From Takakia lepidozioides (taxonomy: Eukaryota > Streptophyta > Takakiopsida > Takakiales > Takakiaceae): 64,000 bases of DNA. The notes below the pieces were generated by a model that saw only the letters and a program-made list of their open reading frames with translations, was not told the DNA's origin and did not search any database. Shown piece by piece: positions 42,941-55,900 of the stretch (position 1 is its first letter; each line of letters opens with the position of its first letter). A program made the position numbers and the translations under genes. Location: contig CM060731.1 in NCBI GenBank assembly GCA_030704615.1, forward strand, positions 71,466,756 through 71,530,755. Direction: 5' to 3'.

Positions 42941-45507
42941 TTGTCGTTGACATCTTCAATGTTGCCCTTTCAATTGGCCTGTGTGGGGGGGGCATCAGAC
43001 AATGCAAAGAGAACACGCACATTCCATAAGGTCCTGTGGCAACCACTTCTCTGGCCAGAAGACTTGGTGACTAGTGACTACCGCCCTTCCCGGTAGGGTC
43101 TTGCTAAGGTCGCTCTTCATGGAGTCCAGGGAAACTAATAACATCCAGGTTTGTTTCACAGGGCTTATCGGGTGGCGGCCATACCTGACTTACAGGATAG
43201 ATCTGAGAGAAAACATGGAGTTAGTGAGATGGCATTTTTGAGATTTTTCCTAGCCACGGACTGTTCTCAAGAAACTTTATGATTGACCAGTTTTGCAAAT
43301 GGCAGCAGGGCTGTAACTATGTTATGATTTCTCATGAGTGCAGACTTCCCTGAAAACACAAATTTATCACCTGAGGAGCAGGTTGTACATCCTATCAGCA
43401 TGACTCTGTAACAGTAAGATAGGTTAAATGTAGTGCGCTGTGAAAACTTGTGAAATTATTCCTCACGCCAAGAGAATCGGTTCCATCTGACACTCATCAG
43501 AAGCTCTGCTAGCATAGGATCCATTTCAGTCTACACTTCAAACCACAGAGTAGAGTGAGGGGACTCTTCTGTCTCTCACATAGACTCCCCGAAACAGATA
43601 CTAAGACATACTAGAAACCCTGTGCAGGCAGAGGTCCAGACAAGTCTTCTTTTCTGCACTGCTTTCTCCCCTTGTGCCACCCTGGTTCACCTTGGTTCCG
43701 CTGTTCGGTGACAGTTCTACACATAGCACCAGCAGTCTATGTCTACATGGTCACATGAGAATAAAAACATCTAAAAAACTCGTCAGTGATTGTATTTACC
43801 CTCTCTTGAGCATTTATCTAACCGTGCCACCCGGATACCAATAGATATCTGTAGCTTCCAAGGTTTCTTTTAAACCCTACAGCATCGAAGCTATAAGCTA
43901 TCCCTCCACGACACTGGATATTTTTCCGCATCCACAGCTTTTCCCACAGTAGCACCTTGACATTGCCATTGCAAACCAGAGAAATCTTTTAACTGTGGAT
44001 AGCAGCCTTTGAGAGTGTTAGTGGTAAGGGCCAACCCTGATTTGAAAGTTTCGTTCAAGCCCTGGAGCTTGACTGTGAGTGCCTGCCAGACTTGTAGATA
44101 TGATAACGCCTATGTAGCGCTGTTCATGTTCTTGTTGGCGGTACAAGGTGACAGGCCATCAATTCCAACATTTGTCCCCAAAGCAGGCAGAGGTTTCACT
44201 GGCGCTAGTACCTCTCCGTCTCACGTTTGCCACAAAATTTGAAGGCATACATTGAGCTTACAAGTCCCGTGAGCCCTCCTGTAGATAATCTTGTCCTTGA
44301 TGCCTTAAAGAACAAAGTATCTTTGTTGAAGCAGCTGGTACTTTGAGCATGCTATGAAATTGTATGAGGCATGTCGATCCTTGTGACAGGCCATGACCTC
44401 AGGGAACCATCCACACAGCACATGACTTTCGAAGCCTTACCAGTGTCCTATACATCCAGCCAGACAAATATCTCTAATAACAAGATCAGGGATGGATATC
44501 TCGTGTAAAGTTTCTAAGTGGTGGCAAGCAATTTCTCATGGTAATACTACATGCACCATTTTACATACAGGGTAAGCGCCACTTACTCCAGAGTTTCATA
44601 CTATCTACAAAGGTCGGTTCGTGTACTGCTCATGCTTTAACAAAATAAATTTAGACGGTGTTGAAGGGATGCCAGACCATGCAGATAAGCAACCGGGGAA
44701 GAAATCAACCTGGAAGACAGAATGGACATGGTATAGAAGCTTCGTAGAGCACACTGAGACATCGAGAAAAACATTCCCAGTGAAGCCCTCCTTCCTTAAC
44801 TGCTCAGCACCTTGTACGTTTCGAAGGCCACCTTGCAAGGTAGTTGTGAATATACTGATATCGCAGACGGCGTGAGCGTTGGCCTGCGTGCAATTGCAGC
44901 GGACTGTCTCTAAGGCACTCTCATCATGCTGCAGCAGCGCCTTACGAAACTTCTCCTACAGCGCGGTCTTCATCCACATTTCCACACACGACAGGCTACT
45001 GATACCTTTGTTTGTTATACGTTCTTCTTCCATAAACCTGCTGACATGATAAAAAGTTGGTTTTTCACCGTTTTGTCTTTCTTCTCTCCATACTCTCACT
45101 ATAGAATACCACAAACTCATGCAAATTGTCTTCCCGGCCCTTCATCCCTCCCTTCGTCTCAACACCCTCGTTTTCTCTTATTTCAGAACAGAAATACGAC
45201 TTCACACTCGGCCTCTTCCTACAGCTTCGACTCGTGCAAGAGCCTCTGGCGCCGATTGTGCTCAGGACATTCGATGGCGATGCCCGCCTCTCTCAATTGG
45301 AAACATCCAAGCGACTCTAATTTCCGAAAAAGTTTACGATCTGTGCACTAGCTGAATTGCTCTGCAAATGAGACGCTCAGCTTCGCACATCGTGTACAAC
45401 GCGGTGTAAGAGAGAGGCTGCAAAGCTGGCTCGAGGCAAGTCATCACTATGCTGTTGAAATAAATGTCCACTTGCGCCCACAGCAACAGCATTCCCAGCA
45501 CGTCCAT
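42941..45507 (-). CDS. Probable minus-strand gene, unidentified (partial model)
   Basis: First exon: ATG at 45507 to a donor at about 45338 (MDVLGMLLLWAQVDIYFNSI … LYTMCEAERLICRAIQLVHR). The hydrophobic, Leu-rich N-terminus could be a signal peptide. A second open block, 44955-44605, starts after TGTAG and reads EKFRKALLQHDESALETVRC, then NCTQANAHAVCDISIFTTTL. A third, about 44085-43891, reads QALTVKLQGLNETFKSGLAL … GCYPQLKDFSGLQW. Short open stretches near 43200-43000 may be further exons. Splice phases between blocks were not resolved, so only the first exon is well supported. The paired Cys and NxT sites suggest a secreted or luminal protein. No family is recognised. Confidence 0.4.
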
Positions 45508-46861
45508 GATATCTCTGCTCCGTCTCTAATAATAATTCCTATCCCTCTCCGTCCTCCCCTTCCTCCTCCTTCCTGCGCCAGAGCTGTTCCTCTGCACTCA
45601 CCAATCACACATCACGAGTGCGCTCAGGTTAACTATGGTTGACATGGGTGGGTTAGCGTGCACCAATGCCCGCCCAGGCGGAAATATACGTAGTGCCCGC
45701 CCATTGAAATATCACCATTCGATCCTTTTTTTTCACGGTGAGGATCTTCTACTTCTCAAATACACCATGGTAGATGTATTCGTATTTATTCACATAAACA
45801 CAAGCGCCATAACGGACGGTTTCACGGACATCCGTACAGGATCGGACGGCTCAAATGTCTGCTGTACAAGATTGAGGTTGCCTGCACGGTCATAGGTGCG
45901 TCTACGTTGTCTGAATCAGAAGGTGCATGTGCATGCACGGGCATGGGTGGCCGCGTACAGCAGGGAGCATTCTGGCGGTTATGGCGTCCGGGTGTGAGGA
46001 GGTTGCATCTTGGCGCTCTCTCTCGCCCTAGCGTGCGAGAGAGAAGGCCGGTTCTCACAGCTTCAGGCTAATAAGGGAGAACACTCTGGAGTGGAGGATG
46101 CAAGGAAGGGGAGCATCAGGATTGAATTGACATGTTGGAGGAGGTTTTGTTACATTGTTATCGGAAAAGTATTGTAGTTTTTGTGCCGAGGCGGAGCGTG
46201 GAGATGATAGTTTGGCATTGTGATTTGGTGGAGCTCGTCATCGACAATCCTTCTTCGCGGAAAGTGCGCGCCATTTGTTGTTAGTATTTTTCTAACAGAG
46301 GCATTGGAGGTGAGTGTTGTTCTGTGCCAACTCAGAACGATGATGCTTGAATGCTAGTAGAGAACTTTTTAATAAAAAGGCGTAATTTTCCGCATTGCCA
46401 GAGTAGGCGCCTGCCAATCCCAGATGGCTGCAGGCCATCCTGGACCGTCGTAGACTTACAAGAAGCAGAGCTTTGCATTGCAACTTCCAGGAGCGGTCCA
46501 AGTTTTCCTCAGCGATACTTGAGCCAAGAGTATGAGCATGGTTTTCTCACACTATTGTTTGTCATGACTGAATTGTGTGTCCGTCCGAATAGAGACGCTC
46601 CCCGTGTGTAATTGTAATTATAATTCCAGGCCAAATATACTCTGAAAGAAAGGATGTATTAGACACAACAATTACTCTTTTGTGACTATAATTGAAGATT
46701 ACCTGATATGATGCCAGGAGAAGTACGAATCACTATTTCTTGGATTTGGATTTTACTGGAGCCGGTCCCAGAGCAAGCAGAAGCCGCACATGCGTGACAG
46801 GGTGAATCTCTCAGCCATAAGATGCAAATAATGCCTTGGCTCTGAAATCAGCCTCTAATAC
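45508..46861. other. Spacer between divergent genes
   Basis: No gene is seen in 1.35 kb. The proximal side (45508-45610) is CT-rich, like a 5' UTR of the minus-strand gene. If both gene models hold, it contains both promoters. A GCTCTCTCTCGCCC / GTGCGAGAGAGAAGG inverted stretch lies at about 46012-46045. Confidence 0.4.
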
Positions 46862-46969
46862 ATGGGGGAGTGTGGCAGAATGCAAAGCCTAAGCTATGCA
46901 ACGTCGGTCGCAGATGACATGTCAGTGGCTCGTGACATTGCAAGGCGGTTTGAGCAGCTTGAGACCCAG
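46862..46969 (+). CDS. Coiled-coil gene exon 1
   Basis: 36 codons from ATG 46862 to CAG, followed by GTGAGG. A second ATG lies six codons in (MQSLS). Phase 0 at the donor. Confidence 0.7.
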
Positions 46970-49900
46970 GTGAGGTTGCTTAGTATTTTGCAAGCACACA
47001 GCACGAATGACATAACTTTCCTCCTTTCTTCTGTCAGCTACACCCTGTCTTTGCCTAGCCTGAAGGGTTTACATACCCTCAGAACTCGACTGAAGTTTGA
47101 ACTCGTGCGGGGTGTCTACCTTTGAACAAAAGACAGTTTCGGAGAGGAAAGGGAGATTGTCAATCCCTGATGTACGGGCGGCCTGAGGACAATATCCATT
47201 TTCTGATACCATGTCCAGGGTATTCTCATCAGCGAGCGACCCCCTTCAGGGCCATCAAGAACATGATGTCCCTGCACCTCTGTCTAGTGATGTGTGCCTC
47301 ATTCTAGCTCAATGGGTACTTTGTGAAGGGTGTTAATGATGTTTCTGTTGCAGGTCTTCACTAATGTACCCATGAGGCAAGCAACTCTCCACGCAAGCTA
47401 GCAGTATTGGACTGCCAGTGCTCACATAGAATCCATCTTATCTGAGTAGTATATGAGATTTGTCCAAATGCAGGAAACTGTATCAAAGTCACTCAATGCC
47501 TGTTGTGTTGTGTTGTGTTGTGTTGTGACAGTGGTTGAGTTTCCAGAAGAAGTCTGCAAAATGGGAACCAGATAAGGACACATTGCGAAAGGTGACAGGC
47601 AGCTTGCCACGTAGCCGCTTGCAAGACCATCCAGTTCCATCACCAGCATCCTCTTATTCCAACCCTTTATTCACAAACCACTCGTCTCTTAGGTCCTCTT
47701 GCATTGGGGAGAAGGCTTCATCGGCTTCCAGTAGGACAGGCAGCCCTTATGCTACTGCCTTGTCAAAGTCTGACAGACTGAGCTTCAGTACACGCCATAA
47801 ACCTAAAGCACTTTCCACATCTGAGCAAGATGGGAATGTGAGCAAAGATGACAACTCGTCATCTCAAGTCTCTCCTTTGGAGGCCCAATCGACGCATTCT
47901 ACACCTCTGGTTAGCTCCCCTCCCACCGCTGATGCAAAGCCCTCCAAGTCTTTACAATTGTCACCTCCCTTTGATGATGTTTCTGTTGAATATTCTAAGC
48001 CCAAAATTCCAGCATTTTACTATGACAAGCCTTCCCTTAGTCCTACAACTGCTGCTTTGAAATGTTCTACAGGCAATGAACAGCATGTCAGTACGTCATT
48101 GTCCAGATTATCATCACTAACTGAGTCCAGAAAAGGCTGTGAAAGGAATCTTTCTCTTCAAGGCGATGTGATGGAAACTTGTCCACCACATCCCTCTTCG
48201 CAGGGAAAGGTACCGTCAAGAGAGTATGCAGGCCACCAGGGTGGTTTGGTTGAGAGCTTCACTGGAGCTCTTTCCACATCCAAGCCTGCAGCTTCAGATC
48301 CTGCAACCTATTCTTCGGGTAAGGGGCCTCCTGGATTGCAGATATCATCTGTCTTTGACCAGTTGGAACAAACAGATGGTGCACACTGTGATCACCATCA
48401 ACCCTGCCCCTCAAGATCTCCCCCCCCATGTACCTCCAGAACTTCCACGACTGAGACCGAGTTGCAGTTGGACACATTGTCCTATGCAGGAGGCCTGTCA
48501 AGGTGTGTTCCCTTTGCTCTTTGTACTTGCAGCTTTCTACTTAACCCTTCTTTTGACAGGCATTACTATTGGATTCATCCACTTTGGTTCTGGGCTGACG
48601 TGTGAGCACCTGCTGGTGAAAATTTCTCATTGCACTGTTTAGAATTCTAGGCCTGTCTCTCACTATGACTTTTTCTGGGATGTTTAGTTACTGTGGGAAG
48701 CAGGAAGGAAAATTGTATGACTGGAGGATACTGCTATGTTGTTTATACCTTCATGTTAAAAAGATACTCAACTTACATGATTAGATAATGCATAGGCTTT
48801 TGACAGAGAGGAAGAAATGAAAGAAATCTATTACGTCCGTGGGGTGCCTGCAAAAAGATGAAAATAACATCACTGGAGACCCAAAGTGCCTACATGGGAC
48901 AAAACCCAGTTTGAAATGAGATCTCCAAAGCCAAAACGACACTGAGAGTTCTGCGAGGGATGGATAGAGAAAGATTGAATAAGAAGAATCTTGGTATGTC
49001 CATCGGAAGATAAGATCTTTTGGCTCAAGAGTGGAACAAACAACAACATGAAGGGCTTAACGGACCAAAACAGAAAAAGAATGTACTCTTATGACGTTTT
49101 CCGTAGCCTTGTGGCCATAGTCCAGCCAGTTTGGGTGGAGCAAGAGGGAACAGACACTACCGTTGCGAGGGGCTCACTCCAGTAGTGCGACTTACCTTGA
49201 TATAAACAATGAGGTCGGGCTTGGCCAGGGCTTTAGGCTCAGCCCCAAGCTGGTGAACAGAGCTGCAGGGACTATGTTCTTGATGGTCCTGAAGAGGTCA
49301 CTCTCTGATGAGAAGACCGCGGACCTGTATCAGAAAGCAAGAAAGAGAAATGAAATGAAATGGTATGGTGCTTTATAGTGTCCGCGGAAAGCTCAAAGAG
49401 CTTATCTGACAAAGAAATAACAAAGAGAATGTACTCATAAGATGTTGTTTGCCATAGCCTTGTGGCCATTGACCCCGCGCTCAGTTTGAGCGGAACACAA
49501 AGGGACAGAAACTACCTTTGTCAGGGGCTGACGCTGGTAGTATGACATACCTTGGAACAGACAATTAATCCGAGTTTTCCAGATAACCTCTAGAAATCCC
49601 TTCACACAAGCATCAATCTGCTGTGTGTGGTTTGCCCAATAACTAGTCCCCAAAAGGGCCTGGGCTTTTGGCTCAGCCTCCAGTTGGTGAACAGAGGTTC
49701 AGGGACAAATCCCTTGACAATTTGAAGAGGGCGTCTCTCTCGTGAGAGTACCCAGGACAATGAATCATAAAATGAATTTTGTCTTCAGGTTTGCCCACAC
49801 AACGGGCAATTGCAATCCCTCTTTCCTCTCTGCAACTGTTTGCTGTTCAAAGGTAGGCCTCCCACCCTGAGTTTAAATTTCAGTCTAGTGCCAAGGGTGG

Positions 49901-52900
49901 GTAAACCCTTGAGGTCATCCATGATGGCCTCTCCCATGTCACAGATTGGAAACAAGTTCAGGGAAGTTTTCTGCCTAACTTCATTTTCATCAGACAATCT
50001 CCTGGCAACGGACATGGCTTTGGACACTACAGCCTCTAAGTCAGATTTACCCAGGAGGGTCAAAACTTGCGGGCTAAGATTCAGATCCTTGAGAATCTCT
50101 TCTAATCTCTTCCGCCAGGACTAAGACTGTTTGACAGGGCGATCCTGCTTCCAAGATGTAGAGTCGATTAACTTAGGATATCTGATATTAGACATATGTT
50201 GCAGCTGACCCCACCATCTGACCTTGAATTCATCTCATCAATGCTTAAGGAAGGGATGCCAAACTCACCCCGAACAGCCATGTTGGCTGTTTTGGATCAG
50301 CCTGACATGCACTCCTTAGGCACCCCCACTTGATTGGATTCTAGAGCCTTAGCTTGGTTGGAGTTATCAACCCATATTGCAGCCTCACAGGGCAGTTAAG
50401 CGAAGAAAGGTAGGACTAGAAGACGCAGTCAAGTCTCTAGGACCGGGATTGTATGAATGCGAGTCTGATGCAGACTGCATCGCCTGGTTGTTCGGAGAAA
50501 ACCAAGGCAGGGAAGTGATGGTACACTTGGTATCAACCGAGGCACTTCCGGAGTTCGAGTCATTGACCGAAATTTTTTCCATATCTGCCGAACGGGTTGG
50601 TCTGCAGGAACAGGAGATTCCTCAGGAGGAAAACGGCGAGATTCTGGACATGAGAATTGTAGAGGATGTCGACAAGAAATGACATGGTACTTTATAACGT
50701 CCGTGGAAAGCTCAAGCTCAAAGAGCTTAAAAAGAGAGAGAAGAAAAGAGAGAGCCACAAGCAGTTATTGCTCAAGGGTTTGTATAAGAGTGAATGCCTC
50801 ATGCAGGTAAGCCGCCGAGCATTTCTGCTCCTCATAATGGAAGACCTTCGTAAGAGATTGGGTATCCCAGAATAGACACCCCAGAATAGACAGTTGAGTC
50901 TCCCATGGATCAGGAGGGCTTGAAACCAGCAGTTTTGAGCCTGATGGATGGTGTGAGGGCCTGAGCTGTAAGCCCTGGAAGGGCTTCAAAAGTGTTAGAA
51001 AGATTGTAAGCCAGAAGCTGGCCTCGGTTTGAAGTGCAAATTCCGCACATAAGAATTTGTGATGGTGTTGTAGCTCCAAGCATTCCTTGGAGGACAGACT
51101 ATTGCAGCGGCTCCAGGTTTCTCTCCCACCAGGTTGCCGAGAACTCACAGCCGTAAGTGGCAGCAGGGTTGACAACCGAGTTGAAACGCCACTTTTTGGT
51201 GAGGGGGTGCCGCAGGTTAATTTGTTTGCATATAGCCTGATAAAAATAATATAGTATGGGACAAGAGATTGTACTCATAAGACGTTGTTTGCCGTAGCCT
51301 TATGGGACAAGAGAAACCAAGAAACAAGGGAAAAAGTGCAAAAAGAAGCCCAACACCTAGTCTAGAGGGAAAAGAATTTTATATTGCCACGGCACTTTAT
51401 GGGAAGAGACAATTGAACAGAATAGTGGGGGCCAAACAAACCACCACCACAACCATAACATCACCATTCAACCTCGAGTTCTTCCCTTGGTTGTAGAGCC
51501 TTGTGTAAATATGCTGCAAGGCATCTCTGCTCCTCACGATGGAAAACATCTGAGCCAAAAAAGATTGTACTCATAAGACGTTGTTTGCCGTAGCCTTGTG
51601 GCCATTGACCCCGCGCCCAGTTTGAGCGGGAACAAAAGGGACAGAACCTACCTCTGTCAGGGGCTGACGTTGGTAGTAAGACTTACCTCCATATATAGAA
51701 TTAATCCGGGTTTTCCAGATATCCTCTAGAAATCCCTTCACACAAGCATCAATCTGCTGTGTGTGATTTGCCCAAAAACTAGGCCTCAGGAGGGCCTGGG
51801 CTTTTTGCTCAGCCTCGAGACTTTCAAAGTTGGTAAACAGGGGTACAGGCACAATTCCCTTAATAGATTTGAAGAGAGCGTCTCTTTGGTGAGAGAACCC
51901 CGGACAGTGTATCAGAAAATGAATACTGTCTTCAGATTGCCCACACAATGGGCAATTGCACTCTCCCTTTCCTCTCTGCTTCTGTTTGCTGTTCAAAGGT
52001 AGGCTTCCTGCCCTGAGTTTAAATTTCAGTCAAAAAAGAGAGAGGAAGAAAGGAAGAAGGAACTTTTAAACATTCACAGGAGCTCAAATAGTTTGAGACA
52101 AGAAAGCACTAGAAAGTGTCTTTGTGCTCATGAGCCTCTGCTTGCTGTAGCATCTGTCTGTGGACCCTGCACCTGGTCTGCACGGGAGCAGGAAGGAAGA
52201 GAGCAGAATGCTCGATAGAACTATCAGATGGAGTTCTCCTGACGCATACATCACTGCCTTCTTCAAAACCTTTGATCTATGTATCTGGCCTTTCAAATTG
52301 CATTGTGGACCATGTGCAGGAGTGTATCGTGGCGAGTACTTGCAGATCGGGGCATTTTGTCAGAGGGTTTCCTCCCTCAGAAAGTTCTTCCCTCTGAGGT
52401 TAGTTTTCCCCCATCCTCTCTTCTGCTATTGGATGAAAGCTATCACCCTTGTTAGTGTTGCCTGCCAAACAAAACTTGTAATTAAGAGGTGTGGTTCTGT
52501 GGTGCACTTGTAGCATTTCCCAAATGTAATACTTGAGTCCTCATCCCCTTGGAATCCTTGACAACAAGAGATATAGTTCGTCCTTCCTTTGATGTATTGT
52601 GTTCATGAAAGATACCCACATGTTGAGTTTGAGACCTTGCTTTCATAGCTCAGTGTTCTGCTTCACATGGATCAAATTCGTTGGTTGAAGCTCCAATTTA
52701 CTGTGCAGATTGGCTCAGAGGTGAGCAGAATTCAATCACAACAGATTGCAGGATTGGATGCAACAGATCTGCCCTCAAAGAAGGAGAATGTATTGAAGTT
52801 AGAAGTTCAGATCGACAAGAAGGATGTCTCTGAGATGGAGAATCTAAAGCTGGGCGAGAGACTTGGCAGGGTTTGTTTCATCTGCTTTAAGTCACGGAAA

Positions 52901-55900
52901 GGAGCTTGCGATGACTGTAATTTACCTTTATCTGGAGCAACTTAAGATTGTCAGACAGTGATAGTATTTGGCACTCTTAACATCTCGATGTTTTCTTTTG
53001 GGGAAGATTGCAAAATTATAAGCACCTGGGCCTGCATGCTTAATACCAGTGCTCCAAATCGGCCTCCAATTCCTCACCAAGAGATTCCAGAATCCAGGTT
53101 TTTTGTCAGGTCCATCGTTATACAGCTGGATTTGTTTCTGAACATGGGGACAGTACGACAGTGCCTACATGATTCTACTTGTAAAGTTTCAAAGGCTATG
53201 CAGATATCTGGGTCTTCCAGGGAAGGCCTTAGTTTCAAGTAACTGCTGTGAGGACTTGTGACGAGAACTTGATCAGGCTACGATGACCCAAGCAGACCAA
53301 TTTATACCGGAGAGTTAAGATGATACAGAGCATAGTACAGCCTTTACTCTACTTATAGCCCAACCTCTCTCATTAATCTTCTAGGATAATGAAGGTGAGT
53401 TTGACATGCAGGTGAATTGGGAGTTAAGACTATCCAAGAGGGAGGCAGCTCTAAGAATTGCGGAAGAGAGACTACTGGAGGAGCAACAGAAGCTCTCTGA
53501 AACACAGCTTTCAGTTGCTAGATGTGAGGAGGCTTTGTTACAGCGGGAGCAGGCCATTAAGCATGATAAAGAGGTGAAGACTCTCCAAAAAGGGCAATCT
53601 AGGCTAGAAGTATCACGTGGCTTGTTCTGATTTTCCAAATGCTTGGAAGTCATGTGTGTGGGGTGGTCCCATGCTGATTCTTAGGTTGCAGCTGTGGGCT
53701 ACAGATACACCATCTTGTCTAAGTACATCTATCAGAACTTAGGTCCATTCTTGACAATTTCATGCAATGGAGTAAGACTATCTGTTGCTAAGCTTTTTGG
53801 GGCTCTAAGTAGCTTTTACTTGATGGATGGTGAGATCCCTTGGAAATTGTCTAACTTGCAGGCCTCTTTTAAGGTGTTACAGCAGCACAAAGGTGAAATG
53901 GCAGAGACAGTTAAGTCTATGGAGACAGGGAAGGCAGTTATGAAGAAGCTGCGTGCAGCCTTGAAGGAGGTGCTACTGCAATTGGAACAAAAAGAAAAAG
54001 TGCTACAAAGTGCTTGGGTTGAGGTTAGTGACTCAAGTGACACTGGGTCACTGGTTAGAAATCACTCTTTTGGTTTTGAGCCAGATCTATCAGCAAGGAT
54101 TAAAAAAACTGCCAGTTTTGATGGGGTTTCATTGCTGGCCGCCGAAGGCAAGTGTGAAGAATGGTGTACAACTGTAATTGGTATATGTGAGCGTCTGGTT
54201 GCCTTTATGGGGCGAGAGACCCACCTCCAAAAGTGGGCTATTATATTAGAGAGAGAAGGGGTACGGATGTCCAAAATGGAGGAAGAGATGGCCAAAGCCA
54301 AGGAAGCTGCCACTGAGCGATCTGCAAGAGCAGAAGCCATGATACTGTCTGCAAAGGAGCAAACCTCCAGGGTGGAAGACGAAAGTGTCAAGCTGGCCCA
54401 GGAGCGTGAGAGCCTGGTTCTTTGGGTCACCCATCTGCAGGAACGCCGCAAGGTGCTTGCCTAATGCTTGTGCCATTTTGCTTTATCTGTGTGCTGATTG
54501 CTGACTGGTTTTGCTACATCCTCATGTTAGAGAAGTGAAAACTGAGAGATTTGCAAGAGAAATGAAATAATACTTTATAACATCGATGGAAAGTTGAGAG
54601 AGCTTATGGGACAAGAGTAGTGGGAACACCTCATTGAAGAAAGAGACTGTAAAACTTCTTGATTCGGTTCCTCGAGACCTTCTTTTCCAACGGCTCCATA
54701 GGATGGGAGTAACTCCGGACATCATATATGCCATCTTACCCATGTATGAGATTGTCATTGGCATGGTCAACGTCCGGGGGGAATTCTCAGCAGAGGTGCA
54801 TAGCAAGATTGGTCAAACAGGGCTGCCCCCTCTCACCTACCCTTTTTGGATCTACATTGATGCTTTGGAGGGTTACATCTCAAAAAATCATGGAGTTCAG
54901 GTGCTGTTGGATGGGGGACCAATGCAATCAGCACTCCTCTATGCTGATGATGCTGCCCTCTTGGCACAATCTCCTGTCTTCCTACAACGCCATCTTCGCA
55001 TCTTGGAAGAGTTCTCCAAAGACTATGGGTTGCAGGTCAATCTTAGCAAAACTAGGATCATGGTTTCCAATGGCCAGGTGGACCACAGATTCATCTTCAA
55101 CCAACAGGAGATTGCGATTGTCAAATCATACCAATACCTGGGTCTGGTTATCCAGTCTCCCAGATTCCAGTTTGCATCGACCGCCCTGGACAGATTGAGA
55201 AAGGGCAAGGCTGCCTCCATCCGCCTTCAGGCCAAATGCAAACAGACACATCTGCACCACCCCCCAACCAAAAAGTGGCTATTTGACAGCGTTGTCACCC
55301 CGGCCGCCACCTATGGTTGGTGTCCCAGTTTCGTGGTGGGAAAATAATCTGGAACCGTTGCAGTCATCTTTTCTCCAAGCAGGGCTTGGCGCCAGAGGCA
55401 CAACTCCATCTCACATCCTATGTGCAGAGTGCCACTTCAAACCGAGGCCCTCTTCCGGCTTACAATCTTTCTTAGAAGCTTACAAGCCCTTCCACCCAAG
55501 GGGCTCGTGGCAAGAGCCCTCGCAACATCTATTAGGCCCAAAACAGCAGGTTTCAAGCACTCCTGGTATGCTTGAGTGTGCAGTTTTTTTTGAGCGCAAT
55601 GGACTCTCTATTGCTTTGCTATTGCCACAAAATCCAGAAGGTGGAAATCACATCCAAACAGTATGGCAACAGACTCATTAGAAGAGAACTTATGGAACTA
55701 CCTGTCAGGAGAACTTGGAAGCTACCCAATCCCCAACAAAACTCCATTTCGAGAGACATTCTTAGTTCTCCGTGGTGATAGAATTTTGTGGCCCAATTAC
55801 ACTTCAGGCTGCCAGCACATAGGGCAATTACAATCTCCTTTTCCTCTTAGTTTCTTGTTCTTGTTTCTTGAATGGAGTCTCTTGCACAAAATTTCCGTTG

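Noticed and set aside
44926-45351. 141-codon plus-strand open frame
   Set aside because: It is antisense to a better-supported minus-strand exon and has biased composition without motifs.
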